Below, piece after piece: positions 25,779-33,962 of a stretch of 64,000 nt of DNA. The notes beneath the pieces are model-generated. The model worked only from the letters and a program-made list of their open reading frames with translations, did no database searches and had not been told where the DNA came from. Position 1 is the stretch's first letter; each line of letters opens with the position of its first letter. The translations under genes were made by a program, and so were the position numbers. The stretch spans positions 186,001 through 250,000 of the forward strand of contig QFWS01000003.1 in the NCBI GenBank assembly GCA_003144015.1. Direction: 5' to 3'. Source of the stretch: Flavobacteriaceae bacterium LYZ1037 (lineage in GTDB: Bacteria > Bacteroidota > Bacteroidia > Flavobacteriales > Flavobacteriaceae).

Positions 25779-26111
25779 TTATGATGCTTTTTGAAATTTT
25801 TTATTTTTAGCTTTCAAATCTTTTAGCTTGGCTTCCAGAGTTGTAATTACATCTTCAGCTTTATAACTTGCATCTGAGGCAATAGATTCTACTTTGGCTT
25901 CTAAAGTGTTTTTCTCAGCACTTACGGTGTCGGCAATCTTATCTCTTAAATCGGCAGCAGAAGATGTTAATCTATCTCTTTGCAATTCGGCCTGATCTGC
26001 AATACGTTGTCTTGTTACACTTCCTTTGTCTGGAGCGAATAAAATTCCTAAAACAGCACCAGCTGCTGCTCCTACTAAAACTCCTAATCCTGTACTTCCA
26101 TTATTTGTCAT
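25779..26111 (-). CDS. YtxH domain protein, cassette copy 1
   Basis: The 110-residue protein has the YtxH signature: GLGVLVGAAAGAVLGILFAP, a single membrane helix ending in the conserved FAPDKGS, then TRQRIADQAELQRDRL and a long amphipathic, coiled-coil-like helix with DVITTLEAKLKDLKAKNKK at the end. Bacillus YtxH is a general-stress protein under sigma-B. It is the first gene of the leftward cassette. The paralogue at 40747-41076 is similar over its full length. Confidence 0.9.
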   Translation of the reverse strand: MTNNGSTGLGVLVGAAAGAVLGILFAPDKGSVTRQRIADQAELQRDRLTSSAADLRDKIADTVSAEKNTLEAKVESIASDASYKAEDVITTLEAKLKDLKAKNKKFQKAS

Positions 26112-26305
26112 GATCTAATATATTTTTAATTAAACTTTTTTGTTATATATCAAATTTCAGAAAAAACACCTACATCCCTTAACGCTAAAAATTAAAATAT
26201 TGCCTTAAACCAAAATACTTAAAAGAGTTAATTGTTTTATGGAATAGGTTAAGTGTTAAAGACTTAAAAAGGTACATTTAATAAATTCAAAAAAAAGAAA
26301 ACAAC

Positions 26306-27670
26306 ATGTCTTCTAAAATTATTTCACAGAATCCATATAATGGAAAAGAAATTAATAGCTACAAACTATTTTCTAAAACTACAATAGAAACATGTGTAGC
26401 TCTTTCAGAAAAAACATTTAATACATGGAAACATGTAGAAATCTCAGAACGCGAAAAGCTATTAAAAAACCTTTCTAAAAACTTAATTAAAAACAAACAG
26501 ACATATGGTGAATTAATAACTCAAGAAATGGGCAAGCCTATTTCTCAAAGTTTAGCCGAAATTGAAAAATGTGTGTTTCTGTCGGATTTTTATGCTAAAA
26601 ATGCCGATCAATTTCTAGCAGACGAACTTATTGAAACAGATGCTGAAGAAAGCTTTATAAGTTACGATCCTTTAGGTTGTATTTTAGGAGTTATGCCTTG
26701 GAATTATCCATTTTGGCAAGTTCTTCGATTTGCTATTCCAACCATTACAGCTGGCAACACCGTGTTATTAAAACACGCCAGTAATGTTACGGGTTGTGCA
26801 TTGGCACTTCAGGATTTATTTGAGGATAGTGGGTTTCCAAAAGGTTGTTTTCAAATACTCATTGCAAACCACAATCAAATAGACCAAATTATAGAAGACC
26901 CAAGAATTAAAGCAGTATCTCTTACTGGAAGTGAAAAAGCAGGAAGACATATTGCCGAAATTGCTGGAAAACATCTCAAAAAAACAGTCTTAGAACTTGG
27001 TGGAAATAATGCGTGTCTTGTTTTAGCTGATGCCGATTTGGATACACATTTAGAAACTATGGTAAATGCCAGGATGCAAAATACAGGACAAAGCTGTATT
27101 GCTGCCAAACGGTTTATAGTTGTAGAAACTATTTACGAGGAGTTTGTAGAAAAATTTAAAAATAATGTAGAGGCTTTAAAAATTGGAGATCCAATGCAAA
27201 ACTCTACTGAAATTAGTGTTTTAGCTAGAAAAGACTTAGCAGATACTTTAAAAAAACAAATAGATAATGCCATTAAAAAAGGTGCTAAGGTTTTAATAGG
27301 AAATAAAAAAAACAAAGCATTTTTTGAACCAACTATTTTAACAAATGTTACTCCAGGAATGCCTGTATTTGATGAAGAAACATTTGGTCCTGTTGCTGCT
27401 ATTGTAAAAGTAAAAAATACCGAAGAAGCTTATAAAACTGCCTGTAATTCTAAGTTTGGTTTAGGCACCATGGTTTTTACCAAAAACATTCAAGAAGCTA
27501 GAGAACAAATATTGAGAATTGAAGATGGTGCTTTTTTTGTTAATGAATTAGTAAAATCTGATCCTAGATTGCCTTTTGGAGGCACCAAAGCTTCTGGTTT
27601 TGGAAGAGAACTTTCAAAAGAAGGCATGCTTGAATTTGTAAATAAAAAAACAATATATATTAACCTTTAA
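26306..27670 (+). CDS. NAD(P)-dependent aldehyde dehydrogenase (succinate-semialdehyde type)
   Basis: The 454-residue enzyme oxidises an aldehyde to the acid. Visible motifs are the oxyanion asparagine in VMPWNYPFWQVLRF, LLKHASNVTGCALAL, SLTGSEKAGRHIAEIAGK, the general base in LELGGNNACLVLADADL, and the nucleophilic Cys in QNTGQSCIAAKRFIV. The C-terminus has DPRLPFGGTKASGFGRELS. It is shorter than GabD but matches succinate-semialdehyde dehydrogenases in Bacteroidetes; the substrate is not certain. Its upstream AAAAAGGTACATTTA resembles the sequence before the ArsC-like gene at 22648. Confidence 0.92.
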   Translation: MSSKIISQNPYNGKEINSYKLFSKTTIETCVALSEKTFNTWKHVEISEREKLLKNLSKNLIKNKQTYGELITQEMGKPISQSLAEIEKCVFLSDFYAKNADQFLADELIETDAEESFISYDPLGCILGVMPWNYPFWQVLRFAIPTITAGNTVLLKHASNVTGCALALQDLFEDSGFPKGCFQILIANHNQIDQIIEDPRIKAVSLTGSEKAGRHIAEIAGKHLKKTVLELGGNNACLVLADADLDTHLETMVNARMQNTGQSCIAAKRFIVVETIYEEFVEKFKNNVEALKIGDPMQNSTEISVLARKDLADTLKKQIDNAIKKGAKVLIGNKKNKAFFEPTILTNVTPGMPVFDEETFGPVAAIVKVKNTEEAYKTACNSKFGLGTMVFTKNIQEAREQILRIEDGAFFVNELVKSDPRLPFGGTKASGFGRELSKEGMLEFVNKKTIYINL

Positions 27671-27680
27671 AATTAAAATT

Positions 27681-27833
27681 ATGCCAATTATTAAAGACAA
27701 AGATTCAAATAGAGAAGATTACTTACTCCAAAACGATAAAAAGACGAGATTTGGTGCAAAATTTATTATTATAACTTTAATTATATTAGTTATAGCAGTA
27801 ATAGCTTCAGGTCTGCATTTTAAATGGTTTTAA
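27681..27833 (+). CDS. Small membrane protein downstream of ALDH (50 aa)
   Basis: This short gene starts 10 bp after the aldehyde dehydrogenase stop. It encodes MPIIKDKDSNREDYLLQNDK, KTRFGAKFIIITLIILVIAV, IASGLHFKWF: a charged cytoplasmic half and one membrane helix. The tight spacing suggests cotranscription with the dehydrogenase. A strong terminator lies at 27951-27980. No known family. Confidence 0.68.
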   Translation: MPIIKDKDSNREDYLLQNDKKTRFGAKFIIITLIILVIAVIASGLHFKWF

Positions 27834-27857
27834 TGGTTAGTTATGTAAAACTATTAT

Positions 27858-27918
27858 AAACATTCATGTTCCACAGTTACCAAATTTAAAAAGTTAACTT
27901 ACTGGAACATGAATGTTT
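27858..27918. repeat. 16-bp perfect inverted repeat
   Basis: AAACATTCATGTTCCA (27858-27873) pairs exactly with TGGAACATGAATGTTT (27903-27918) around a 29-bp loop. The loop itself contains AGTTA/TAACT, which can extend the structure. It follows the 50-aa gene and precedes the terminator at 27951; it has no poly-T and may be a regulatory RNA hairpin or a protein-binding site. Confidence 0.85.
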
Positions 27919-27950
27919 AGTTTAAATTTCCTGCTTTAAAATCTTTAAAT

Positions 27951-27980
27951 AAAAAGACCCAACAAATGTTGGGTCTTTTT
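27951..27980. terminator. Strong bidirectional terminator
   Basis: AAAAAGACCCAACA (27951-27964) and TGTTGGGTCTTTTT (27967-27980) form a perfect 14-bp stem with a 2-base loop. It separates the ALDH operon from the convergent AraC gene. Confidence 0.85.
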
Positions 27981-28031
27981 TAATGTATTTGTATTCTATA
28001 ACTTTTAATCAGGTGATGATTCTATTTAAAA

Positions 28032-29060
28032 TTATGCTGAAATGGCTATAGTACGTTGTGCAAATTTGTAATCTTTCGGACTACAGTTATACTTTTCTTT
28101 AAATATTTTAGAAAAATAACTTCTACTAGTCAAACCAATGGTATAAACTACTTCCGAAATATTCATGTCTGTATTTTTAATAAGCGATTCTGCTTTTTTT
28201 ATACGAACTTCTCTAATATATTCAGTTACTGTATGTCCATGCATTAATTTAAATCCTTCTTGTAGTTTTGAAGGTGAAAGACCAAACTGACTATAAAGTT
28301 GAGAAATGGTTATTTGAGATTCAGAATTCTCATTAATGAATTGACTTACTTCTTTAATAGTATTCATGTCTCTTAGAGTTAAAGAGCCTTTTTGAATATG
28401 ACTATTATTTAAATCGTCTTTATGTTGTTGTATTTCTAATGCTAAAATAACATGAACCAATCCTTGAATTAAAAGACTTCTTACAATCCCTTTTTGAGAA
28501 ATGGCGTTAAGTTGTTTAATTTTTTCAGCAATTTTTAAATTATGAGATCCTATATAAATATAATTTTCGTCAGCCTTTTCATTAAAAAAAGTTTCTTGTA
28601 GCTTATCTTTTAAACTATCTGTTCCAGGATTATTATCCTTTTTAGTAGTCTGAACGGTAATTAAGGTTGATTTTAATTGTTCATTTTTATTAAAATACAA
28701 CACATTCTCTTCGTTTTTATGACTCGTTAAAATTCCGGTCTGATAGCTTTCCAGTTTACGTTTTTCTCCTTCCGAACCAAAACTATGTGTTAATGTTCCC
28801 TTAGAACAATATGTGAAAAAGATAGGTTTTCCGTTTGGTGTATTGATTGCCAAAACTAGATCGTGATAGAAAACCATATCAAATTCTAAATAAGTAATCC
28901 CTCCTTTAAGAGACATTCCTTTTATAATTCCTTTGCCTATGTCGTTATTGATTTTTAATGTATACTCTTTCAGCTCTTTAGTTAATGTTCCACCAAAATT
29001 TGTCTGTAACTGTTCTAACATGGCTTTAATAACATTTGATTCAATATATGTAGTTTTCAT
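28032..29060 (-). CDS. AraC family transcriptional regulator (PchR-like layout)
   Basis: The 342-residue protein has an unusual beta-rich N-terminal domain (GKGIIKGMSLKGGITYLEFD, then FFTYCSKGTLTHSFGSEGEK, as in PchR-type regulators) and a C-terminal double helix-turn-helix (about 240-340: ITISQLYSQFGLSPSKLQEG, GHTVTEYIREVRIKKAESLI, then VVYTIGLTSRSYFSKIFKEK, ending with NCSPKDYK). It lies upstream of the histidine kinase group and is transcribed the same way after a 233-bp gap. The effector and targets are unknown; the operon order suggests a role in stress control. Confidence 0.88.
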   Translation of the reverse strand: MKTTYIESNVIKAMLEQLQTNFGGTLTKELKEYTLKINNDIGKGIIKGMSLKGGITYLEFDMVFYHDLVLAINTPNGKPIFFTYCSKGTLTHSFGSEGEKRKLESYQTGILTSHKNEENVLYFNKNEQLKSTLITVQTTKKDNNPGTDSLKDKLQETFFNEKADENYIYIGSHNLKIAEKIKQLNAISQKGIVRSLLIQGLVHVILALEIQQHKDDLNNSHIQKGSLTLRDMNTIKEVSQFINENSESQITISQLYSQFGLSPSKLQEGFKLMHGHTVTEYIREVRIKKAESLIKNTDMNISEVVYTIGLTSRSYFSKIFKEKYNCSPKDYKFAQRTIAISA

Positions 29061-29215
29061 AGAATTTTGATTTAGTTAAACGATCTTTTTTGTAGTCATT
29101 ACAAATGTCGTTACAGAATCATGTTTTTCTATTACACAATTTTCGCATTGTGTTATACAACTATAGGTTTTTGGTTAAAAAGGTGTTAAAAAAGCTTAAA
29201 AACGAAGTAAAAATG

Positions 29216-29245
29216 AGCTTTTTGAAGCAAAAAGCTTCAAAAGCA
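29216..29245 (-). terminator. Terminator-like hairpin after the PAS kinase
   Basis: GCTTTTTGAAGC and GCTTCAAAAGC pair with one bulge around an AAAAA loop; leftward reading passes into TCATTTTT. It lies 49 bp past the kinase stop (29294) and upstream of the AraC gene. The 233 bp around it hold no gene that I believe in. Confidence 0.5.
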
Positions 29246-29293
29246 GTTATTATTAATTTATGTAAGAAAAACAAAAAGAGTCTAATAATACCA

Positions 29294-31888
29294 TTAAACA
29301 GGTAAGTAAATTATGAACTGAGCTCCTTCTCCTAGTTTTCCTTTAGCATGCATATATCCACTATGGTTTTCAACAATTTTTTTACAAATTGCTAAACCAA
29401 TTCCAGTTCCAGAATATTCGCTTTTTTGATGCAAACGTTGAAAGACTTCAAATATTTTTTCTGCATAAACCTCATCGAAACCAATACCATTATCTATAAT
29501 AGAGATTTTATGATACTCTTTTCCAATAGTAACAAACAACTTTGGAATATTAGTTGCTAATACTTTTTCATATTTAATTTGGATAACAGGAATCTCAACA
29601 GTGTTTTTATATTTTAATGCATTTGAAATAAGATTGGAAAATAATTGTTCCATTTGAAAAAAGATTCCTTTTATTTCAGGAAGCTTATCAGTATTAATTT
29701 GAGCATTAGTATCCTTAATATTTGTATTTAAATCTTCCGTAATTTTTTCTAATACATGATTTAAATCTATATTTTCAAAATCTGTTTTAGAGCTATCTAT
29801 TCTAGAGTAAGCTAATAGGTTTTGAATTAAAGACTGCATACGTCTTCCTCCTGTCTTAACTTTTTCAAAATAGGTTTTTCCTTTATTAGAGAACCTATCA
29901 GATTCCATGTCTTCTATCCTAGAAATAAATAACTGTATTTTACGAAGTGGTTCCTGAAGATCATGACTAGCAACACGATTAAAAGACTCTAATTCAGCAT
30001 TACTCTGCAACAGTTCTAAATTGCTTTTACGTAAATTTTCTTCGGCAACAATACTATGTGTGACATCTTGCACAACTCCAATCATCACTGTTTTATTCTC
30101 TTTATTTATAAATTGTCCGTTGGTTTTAAAATATTTTACATCTCCCTGTTTTGTAATAACGCGATAAGTGTATTCGTTAGGCTTTAAGCTTTTAAGTGCT
30201 TGTGCATATTTTTTTTCAACCATATTTAAGTCTTCAGGATGAATAAACTTTTTAAAGGTTTTAAACGAAGATTTGAATTCGTTGGTTTGATAGCCCAATA
30301 AATGAAATAAATTCTCTGAAAAATCTGAAACATCTGAATCTACATACCATAGGAAACTTCCAATTTTTGCAATACTTTCGGCATCGCTTAAAATAGAATT
30401 TCTAATAATAAGTTGTTCATTTACTTTTAATAGTTGGTTTGCTCTTTCTTTTTCTTCGGTGATATCTCTAGTTGTAACAGTTACGCCATCTCCAAATTTT
30501 ATAGCTGTAGCATGAAACCAAAAAATTTGCCCATTCTTTTCATGAGACACCTCATACTCTTCAGGTTTATTTAGTTCAACTGCATTTACAAGATGATTGA
30601 AAACACCATTTTCAAAAATATTAGTAAAAACTTGAGATAGTTTTTTGTTTTTTAACTCTTCTGGTATGTCTCCAGTAATAGGGTTGATTCTATCGTTTAC
30701 AAATAAAATTTTAAAATCTATAATTTTTCCTTCAGCATCTCGAATACATTTAAAATTCATAACAACATGCGATATACTTTTAAAAATATTGCTTAAAAAA
30801 GCACGATTATCCAACAGTTTAAGGTTCTGATTTTCTAATCTCTTTTTAAATGCTAGTTGAACCTGTTTGGTTTCTTCTTCAGCTGTAGAGTTTCGAGCTG
30901 TAATTAAGATTCCGTCTGATAATGGCGTAACAAAACTTTGAAACCACATATGAGAATCATTCATATTCACTTCAATATCAAAGCTTACTTTTTCTTGACT
31001 GTTATAACTTATTTTAAACTTGCTAAAAGCTTCACTTCCTTTTAAGAATGGAAAAATCTCAAGCACTGTCTTCCCCATCATCTCATCAGGTTCTAATCCA
31101 AAATAATCTCGATTACAGTCGTTTGCATAAATAATTTTAAAATCTATTATCTTATTATCTGCATCGAAAATTGGCTCGTAGTAATTAACCACATTATCAG
31201 TTGTCGCTAGAATATTTTTCAAGAAAGCTTCAGACTCACGAAAACGGAGTTTATTTTTATAAATACGAATAAATGAAAGAATAAAGACTAGTAACGCTAC
31301 AAAAGTCAATGCTAATAATGTTAAAGGGGCTAAAGACTTATAAGAATCGTATTTGCTTTTTCTTTCATGCATTAATTGTTGGGCAGTAACAAGCATATCA
31401 CTCTTAATGCTACGAATATGATACAAAGTACCACTTACTTTCATTTTCTGTGATTGTGTGTAAGATTGAGCTTCTTGAGTGTTTTTAAAATTTACTGCTT
31501 CTAACAATTGAAGCTGTTTATATAATCTTTCCAATAAAACACTTAAAGAATTTAAACGGTCTATTTGCAAAGGGTTGTCTTGAGTAAGCACTTTTAAACT
31601 ATCAATTATAGCTAGTCCTTCTTGTCTGTAGGCTATAAAATCTTGACTAGCTCCTCCAGTTTTTAATAATTTATTTCTAAACTCCTCGGATTCTGCTTGA
31701 GAATAATGAGTTGTTAAATTACTAATACCATTATAAACTTGAAGCGTATGTTTAATTGATTCTGAAGATTTTTGCATATTTATTATCTGCAAATAAGTCA
31801 TGCTTGCTGTTGTTACAAGCAAAACCAAAGCAACAATCAATAAAACAATATACGCTTTAGAAGAAGTATATACACGTTTAAAATCCAT
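29294..31888 (-). CDS. PAS-domain sensor histidine kinase
   Basis: The 864-residue membrane kinase has an N-terminal helix (about 12-33), a periplasmic CHASE3-like region (about 35-190: QDFIAYRQEGLAIIDSL) and a second helix (about 193-212). Three PAS-like domains follow (about 225-340, 355-480, 505-620, with FFGLEPDEMMGKTVLEIFP, GDIPEELKNKKLSQVF and a PAC region TYRVITKQGDVKYF). The H-box ASHDLQEPLRK has phosphoacceptor H642, and a HATPase domain runs at about 745-864 (NLISNALKY, DNGIGFDE, GTGIGLAICKK). This resembles phytochrome-like soluble-output kinases. It is followed upstream by a single-domain response regulator. Confidence 0.92.
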   Translation of the reverse strand: MDFKRVYTSSKAYIVLLIVALVLLVTTASMTYLQIINMQKSSESIKHTLQVYNGISNLTTHYSQAESEEFRNKLLKTGGASQDFIAYRQEGLAIIDSLKVLTQDNPLQIDRLNSLSVLLERLYKQLQLLEAVNFKNTQEAQSYTQSQKMKVSGTLYHIRSIKSDMLVTAQQLMHERKSKYDSYKSLAPLTLLALTFVALLVFILSFIRIYKNKLRFRESEAFLKNILATTDNVVNYYEPIFDADNKIIDFKIIYANDCNRDYFGLEPDEMMGKTVLEIFPFLKGSEAFSKFKISYNSQEKVSFDIEVNMNDSHMWFQSFVTPLSDGILITARNSTAEEETKQVQLAFKKRLENQNLKLLDNRAFLSNIFKSISHVVMNFKCIRDAEGKIIDFKILFVNDRINPITGDIPEELKNKKLSQVFTNIFENGVFNHLVNAVELNKPEEYEVSHEKNGQIFWFHATAIKFGDGVTVTTRDITEEKERANQLLKVNEQLIIRNSILSDAESIAKIGSFLWYVDSDVSDFSENLFHLLGYQTNEFKSSFKTFKKFIHPEDLNMVEKKYAQALKSLKPNEYTYRVITKQGDVKYFKTNGQFINKENKTVMIGVVQDVTHSIVAEENLRKSNLELLQSNAELESFNRVASHDLQEPLRKIQLFISRIEDMESDRFSNKGKTYFEKVKTGGRRMQSLIQNLLAYSRIDSSKTDFENIDLNHVLEKITEDLNTNIKDTNAQINTDKLPEIKGIFFQMEQLFSNLISNALKYKNTVEIPVIQIKYEKVLATNIPKLFVTIGKEYHKISIIDNGIGFDEVYAEKIFEVFQRLHQKSEYSGTGIGLAICKKIVENHSGYMHAKGKLGEGAQFIIYLPV

Positions 31889-31902
31889 AATATTATATCA
31901 TC

Positions 31903-32349
31903 TTAAATACGGAAGAGGAAGGTTTCTTTATTTAAATTGGACGTATGGTATTGCCAATTGAGTTGTAGAACTTTCTCCACCACTTCTCGCAATTTACTAA
32001 AGTTATTGGGCTTATTTACATATATGTTTGCCCCATTTAAAAAAGTTTCTTCTATATCGTTTTCTGAAGAAGACGTAGAATAAATGGCTATACATAAATC
32101 TTTCAGTTTTGGATTATTTCGAATTTCCACCAAACATTGTTGCCCATTTTTTATAGGCATATTAAGGTCTAAAAAAATCAAGCTTGGAAGTACAATATTT
32201 GGTAACGTTAAATAATCCATTAATTCTTGACCGTGATTAAAAAGCGACAATTTTGTACGAATGTCTAATTCTTCAATAGCTTCGCTAAATAGCATTCTAT
32301 CATCTTCATCATCGTCTGCTAATGCTATATTTAATATGATATCGCTCAT
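31903..32349 (-). CDS. Single-domain response regulator (CheY-like)
   Basis: The 148-residue protein is only a receiver domain: acidic DDDEDD at 12-17, phosphoacceptor D61 in LIFLDLNMPIKNG, S/T switch in YSTSSSENDI and lysine in VNKPNNF. Such Rcp1-like regulators pair with PAS kinases and have no output domain. It starts 14 bp upstream of the kinase start, so the two are cotranscribed. The downstream output is unknown; the AraC-type protein encoded next to it (32374) is a candidate. Confidence 0.93.
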   Translation of the reverse strand: MSDIILNIALADDDEDDRMLFSEAIEELDIRTKLSLFNHGQELMDYLTLPNIVLPSLIFLDLNMPIKNGQQCLVEIRNNPKLKDLCIAIYSTSSSENDIEETFLNGANIYVNKPNNFSKLREVVEKVLQLNWQYHTSNLNKETFLFRI

Positions 32350-32373
32350 GAAGGCAGGTGTTTTTAGTTAGTT

Positions 32374-32916
32374 TTAGAGTTTTTTCTTATTCATAATTCT
32401 CTGGAATGCACTTGGTGTAAGTCCAGTGGTTTTTTTAAACTGTCCAGATAAATGTGCCACACTACTATAATCTAAACGGAAAGCTATTTCGGTAAGTGTT
32501 AAATTGGTATTACAAATTAAATCTTTTGCCAAATCAACTTTTTTTAGAATCATGTAATTCTCTATAGAGGTGTACGTGTTTTCTGAAAAAATAGTAGACA
32601 AATGTGCATAAGAATAATGTAGTGTATCTGAAAGATATGTTGATAATTTTATAGAACGGAACTCTTTGTTTTTTAAATAATCATCAACAGCATTTTTTAT
32701 TCTATCTATTAAAGTAACTTTTTGTTTTGATAAAATTTCAATGCCATATTTTTTCAAAGATGTTGTTAAAGTCTCTTGTTTTTCTTGAGACAAAACTCCC
32801 TTTATAATTAATTCTCCTAAACTGTTTAAAGTATAAGATATGTCTAAGGCATCAAGCTGCTCTTTTAAAAGTGTCTTACATACCAAATCGAAATCGTATT
32901 TTACAAATAGTGTCAT
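32374..32916 (-). CDS. AraC-type helix-turn-helix protein (180 aa)
   Basis: The 180-residue protein has an N-terminal region of about 80 residues with a transthyretin-like alpha/beta pattern (FDLVCKTLLKEQLDALDISY) and a C-terminal AraC domain (about 85-178: HYSYAHLSTIFSENTYTSIE, KVDLAKDLICNTNLTLTEIA, FRLDYSSVAHLSGQFKKTTG, ending LTPSAFQRIM). It starts the leftward set HTH, receiver, PAS kinase (24-bp gap to the receiver). It may be the transcriptional output, inferred from position. Confidence 0.85.
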   Translation of the reverse strand: MTLFVKYDFDLVCKTLLKEQLDALDISYTLNSLGELIIKGVLSQEKQETLTTSLKKYGIEILSKQKVTLIDRIKNAVDDYLKNKEFRSIKLSTYLSDTLHYSYAHLSTIFSENTYTSIENYMILKKVDLAKDLICNTNLTLTEIAFRLDYSSVAHLSGQFKKTTGLTPSAFQRIMNKKKL

Positions 32917-33053
32917 TGATAATAGATCCTTCTACATTAGAATTTTAAAGATATATCAATTATTTCATATAAATAAAATTGTTTGAAAATAATTAACAGC
33001 CTTATCACATTCAAAGGCTTTGTCAGGTTATATGAAACAAAAACATTCAATCT

Positions 33054-33953
33054 TTATTGATTTTGCTCGCCACTATTGTTTTCAATTTGCATGTTGTTTT
33101 TACTAAAATCCAGAGTACGAATTGGAAAAGGAATATTAATACCATTCTCATCAAAACTACTTTTAATTAACTTTATAGCTTTATGTGTTTCGGCATATTT
33201 TTCTTTGCTTTTTACCATATCAATCCAAAAACGGGTTATAAAATTAATAGAACTATCGCCAAATTCTGTGAAAAAAAACTCTACTTCTTCACCATTATTT
33301 TGTTTGAAATTTTCGGAAATTACACGTGTAACTAAATCTTCAACCTCTTGTAAATTACTTTCATAACCTACACCACATGATACTGAAATCCTACTTCTTG
33401 AACTTAAAGAGTAGTTAGTGAAGGCATTATCAACAAATTTAGAATTAGGAATTATAACGTAATTATTGTCTGGCCTTCTTAGTACTATGCTACGCAAACT
33501 AATTTCAGACACAAACCCTTTAACACTATCTGTTTCTATATAATCGTTAATCTTAATCTTTGGCATAAACGATAATATCAAGCCACCAAACGTATTACTT
33601 AATGTACCTTGTAGTGCTAAACCAATGGCTAGACCTACAACACCTGCTCCTGCAAGAATACTTGTTAAGACCTTGTTTAGTTCTAATACACCAAGGGCAA
33701 TAAAAAAACCAATTAATATAACAATTAAGAATATTATTTTTGAAATAATATCTTGAATGGATTGTTGACTAATACTTTTTAGAAGATATTGTCTAAAGAT
33801 TTTTTTTACTCCTCTTGCTATAAAATAAAACAGGATCATGATTAAAACAGCCATCACTAAGTTTGGCAACTTCAAGATGATGGCTTCTAACCAGCCATCC
33901 AATTTGTCCCATAATTTACTTATCGCATCTTCTATTGAAAAATTATTATTCAT
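33054..33953 (-). CDS. MscS family mechanosensitive channel
   Basis: The 299-residue channel opens when membrane tension rises and releases solutes. It has membrane helices at about 23-45, 65-86 and 92-120; the pore helix has the Gly/Ala pattern LAGAGVVGLAIGLALQGTLSN (about 97-117). A beta domain (about 125-200: GGLILSFMPKIKINDYIETD) and a mixed C-terminal domain with INIPFPIRTL follow. Length fits MscS. It is followed downstream by intergenic sequence, and the SLC13 gene ends 9 bp upstream of its start, so the two are likely one operon. Confidence 0.93.
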   Translation of the reverse strand: MNNNFSIEDAISKLWDKLDGWLEAIILKLPNLVMAVLIMILFYFIARGVKKIFRQYLLKSISQQSIQDIISKIIFLIVILIGFFIALGVLELNKVLTSILAGAGVVGLAIGLALQGTLSNTFGGLILSFMPKIKINDYIETDSVKGFVSEISLRSIVLRRPDNNYVIIPNSKFVDNAFTNYSLSSRSRISVSCGVGYESNLQEVEDLVTRVISENFKQNNGEEVEFFFTEFGDSSINFITRFWIDMVKSKEKYAETHKAIKLIKSSFDENGINIPFPIRTLDFSKNNMQIENNSGEQNQ

Positions 33954-33962
33954 ATTAATAGT

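Noticed and set aside
29105-29305. 66-aa frame on the + strand in the gap between AraC and PAS kinase
   Set aside because: Its codons cover the hairpin at 29216-29245, it runs past the kinase stop and it is Lys/Leu-rich without a family.
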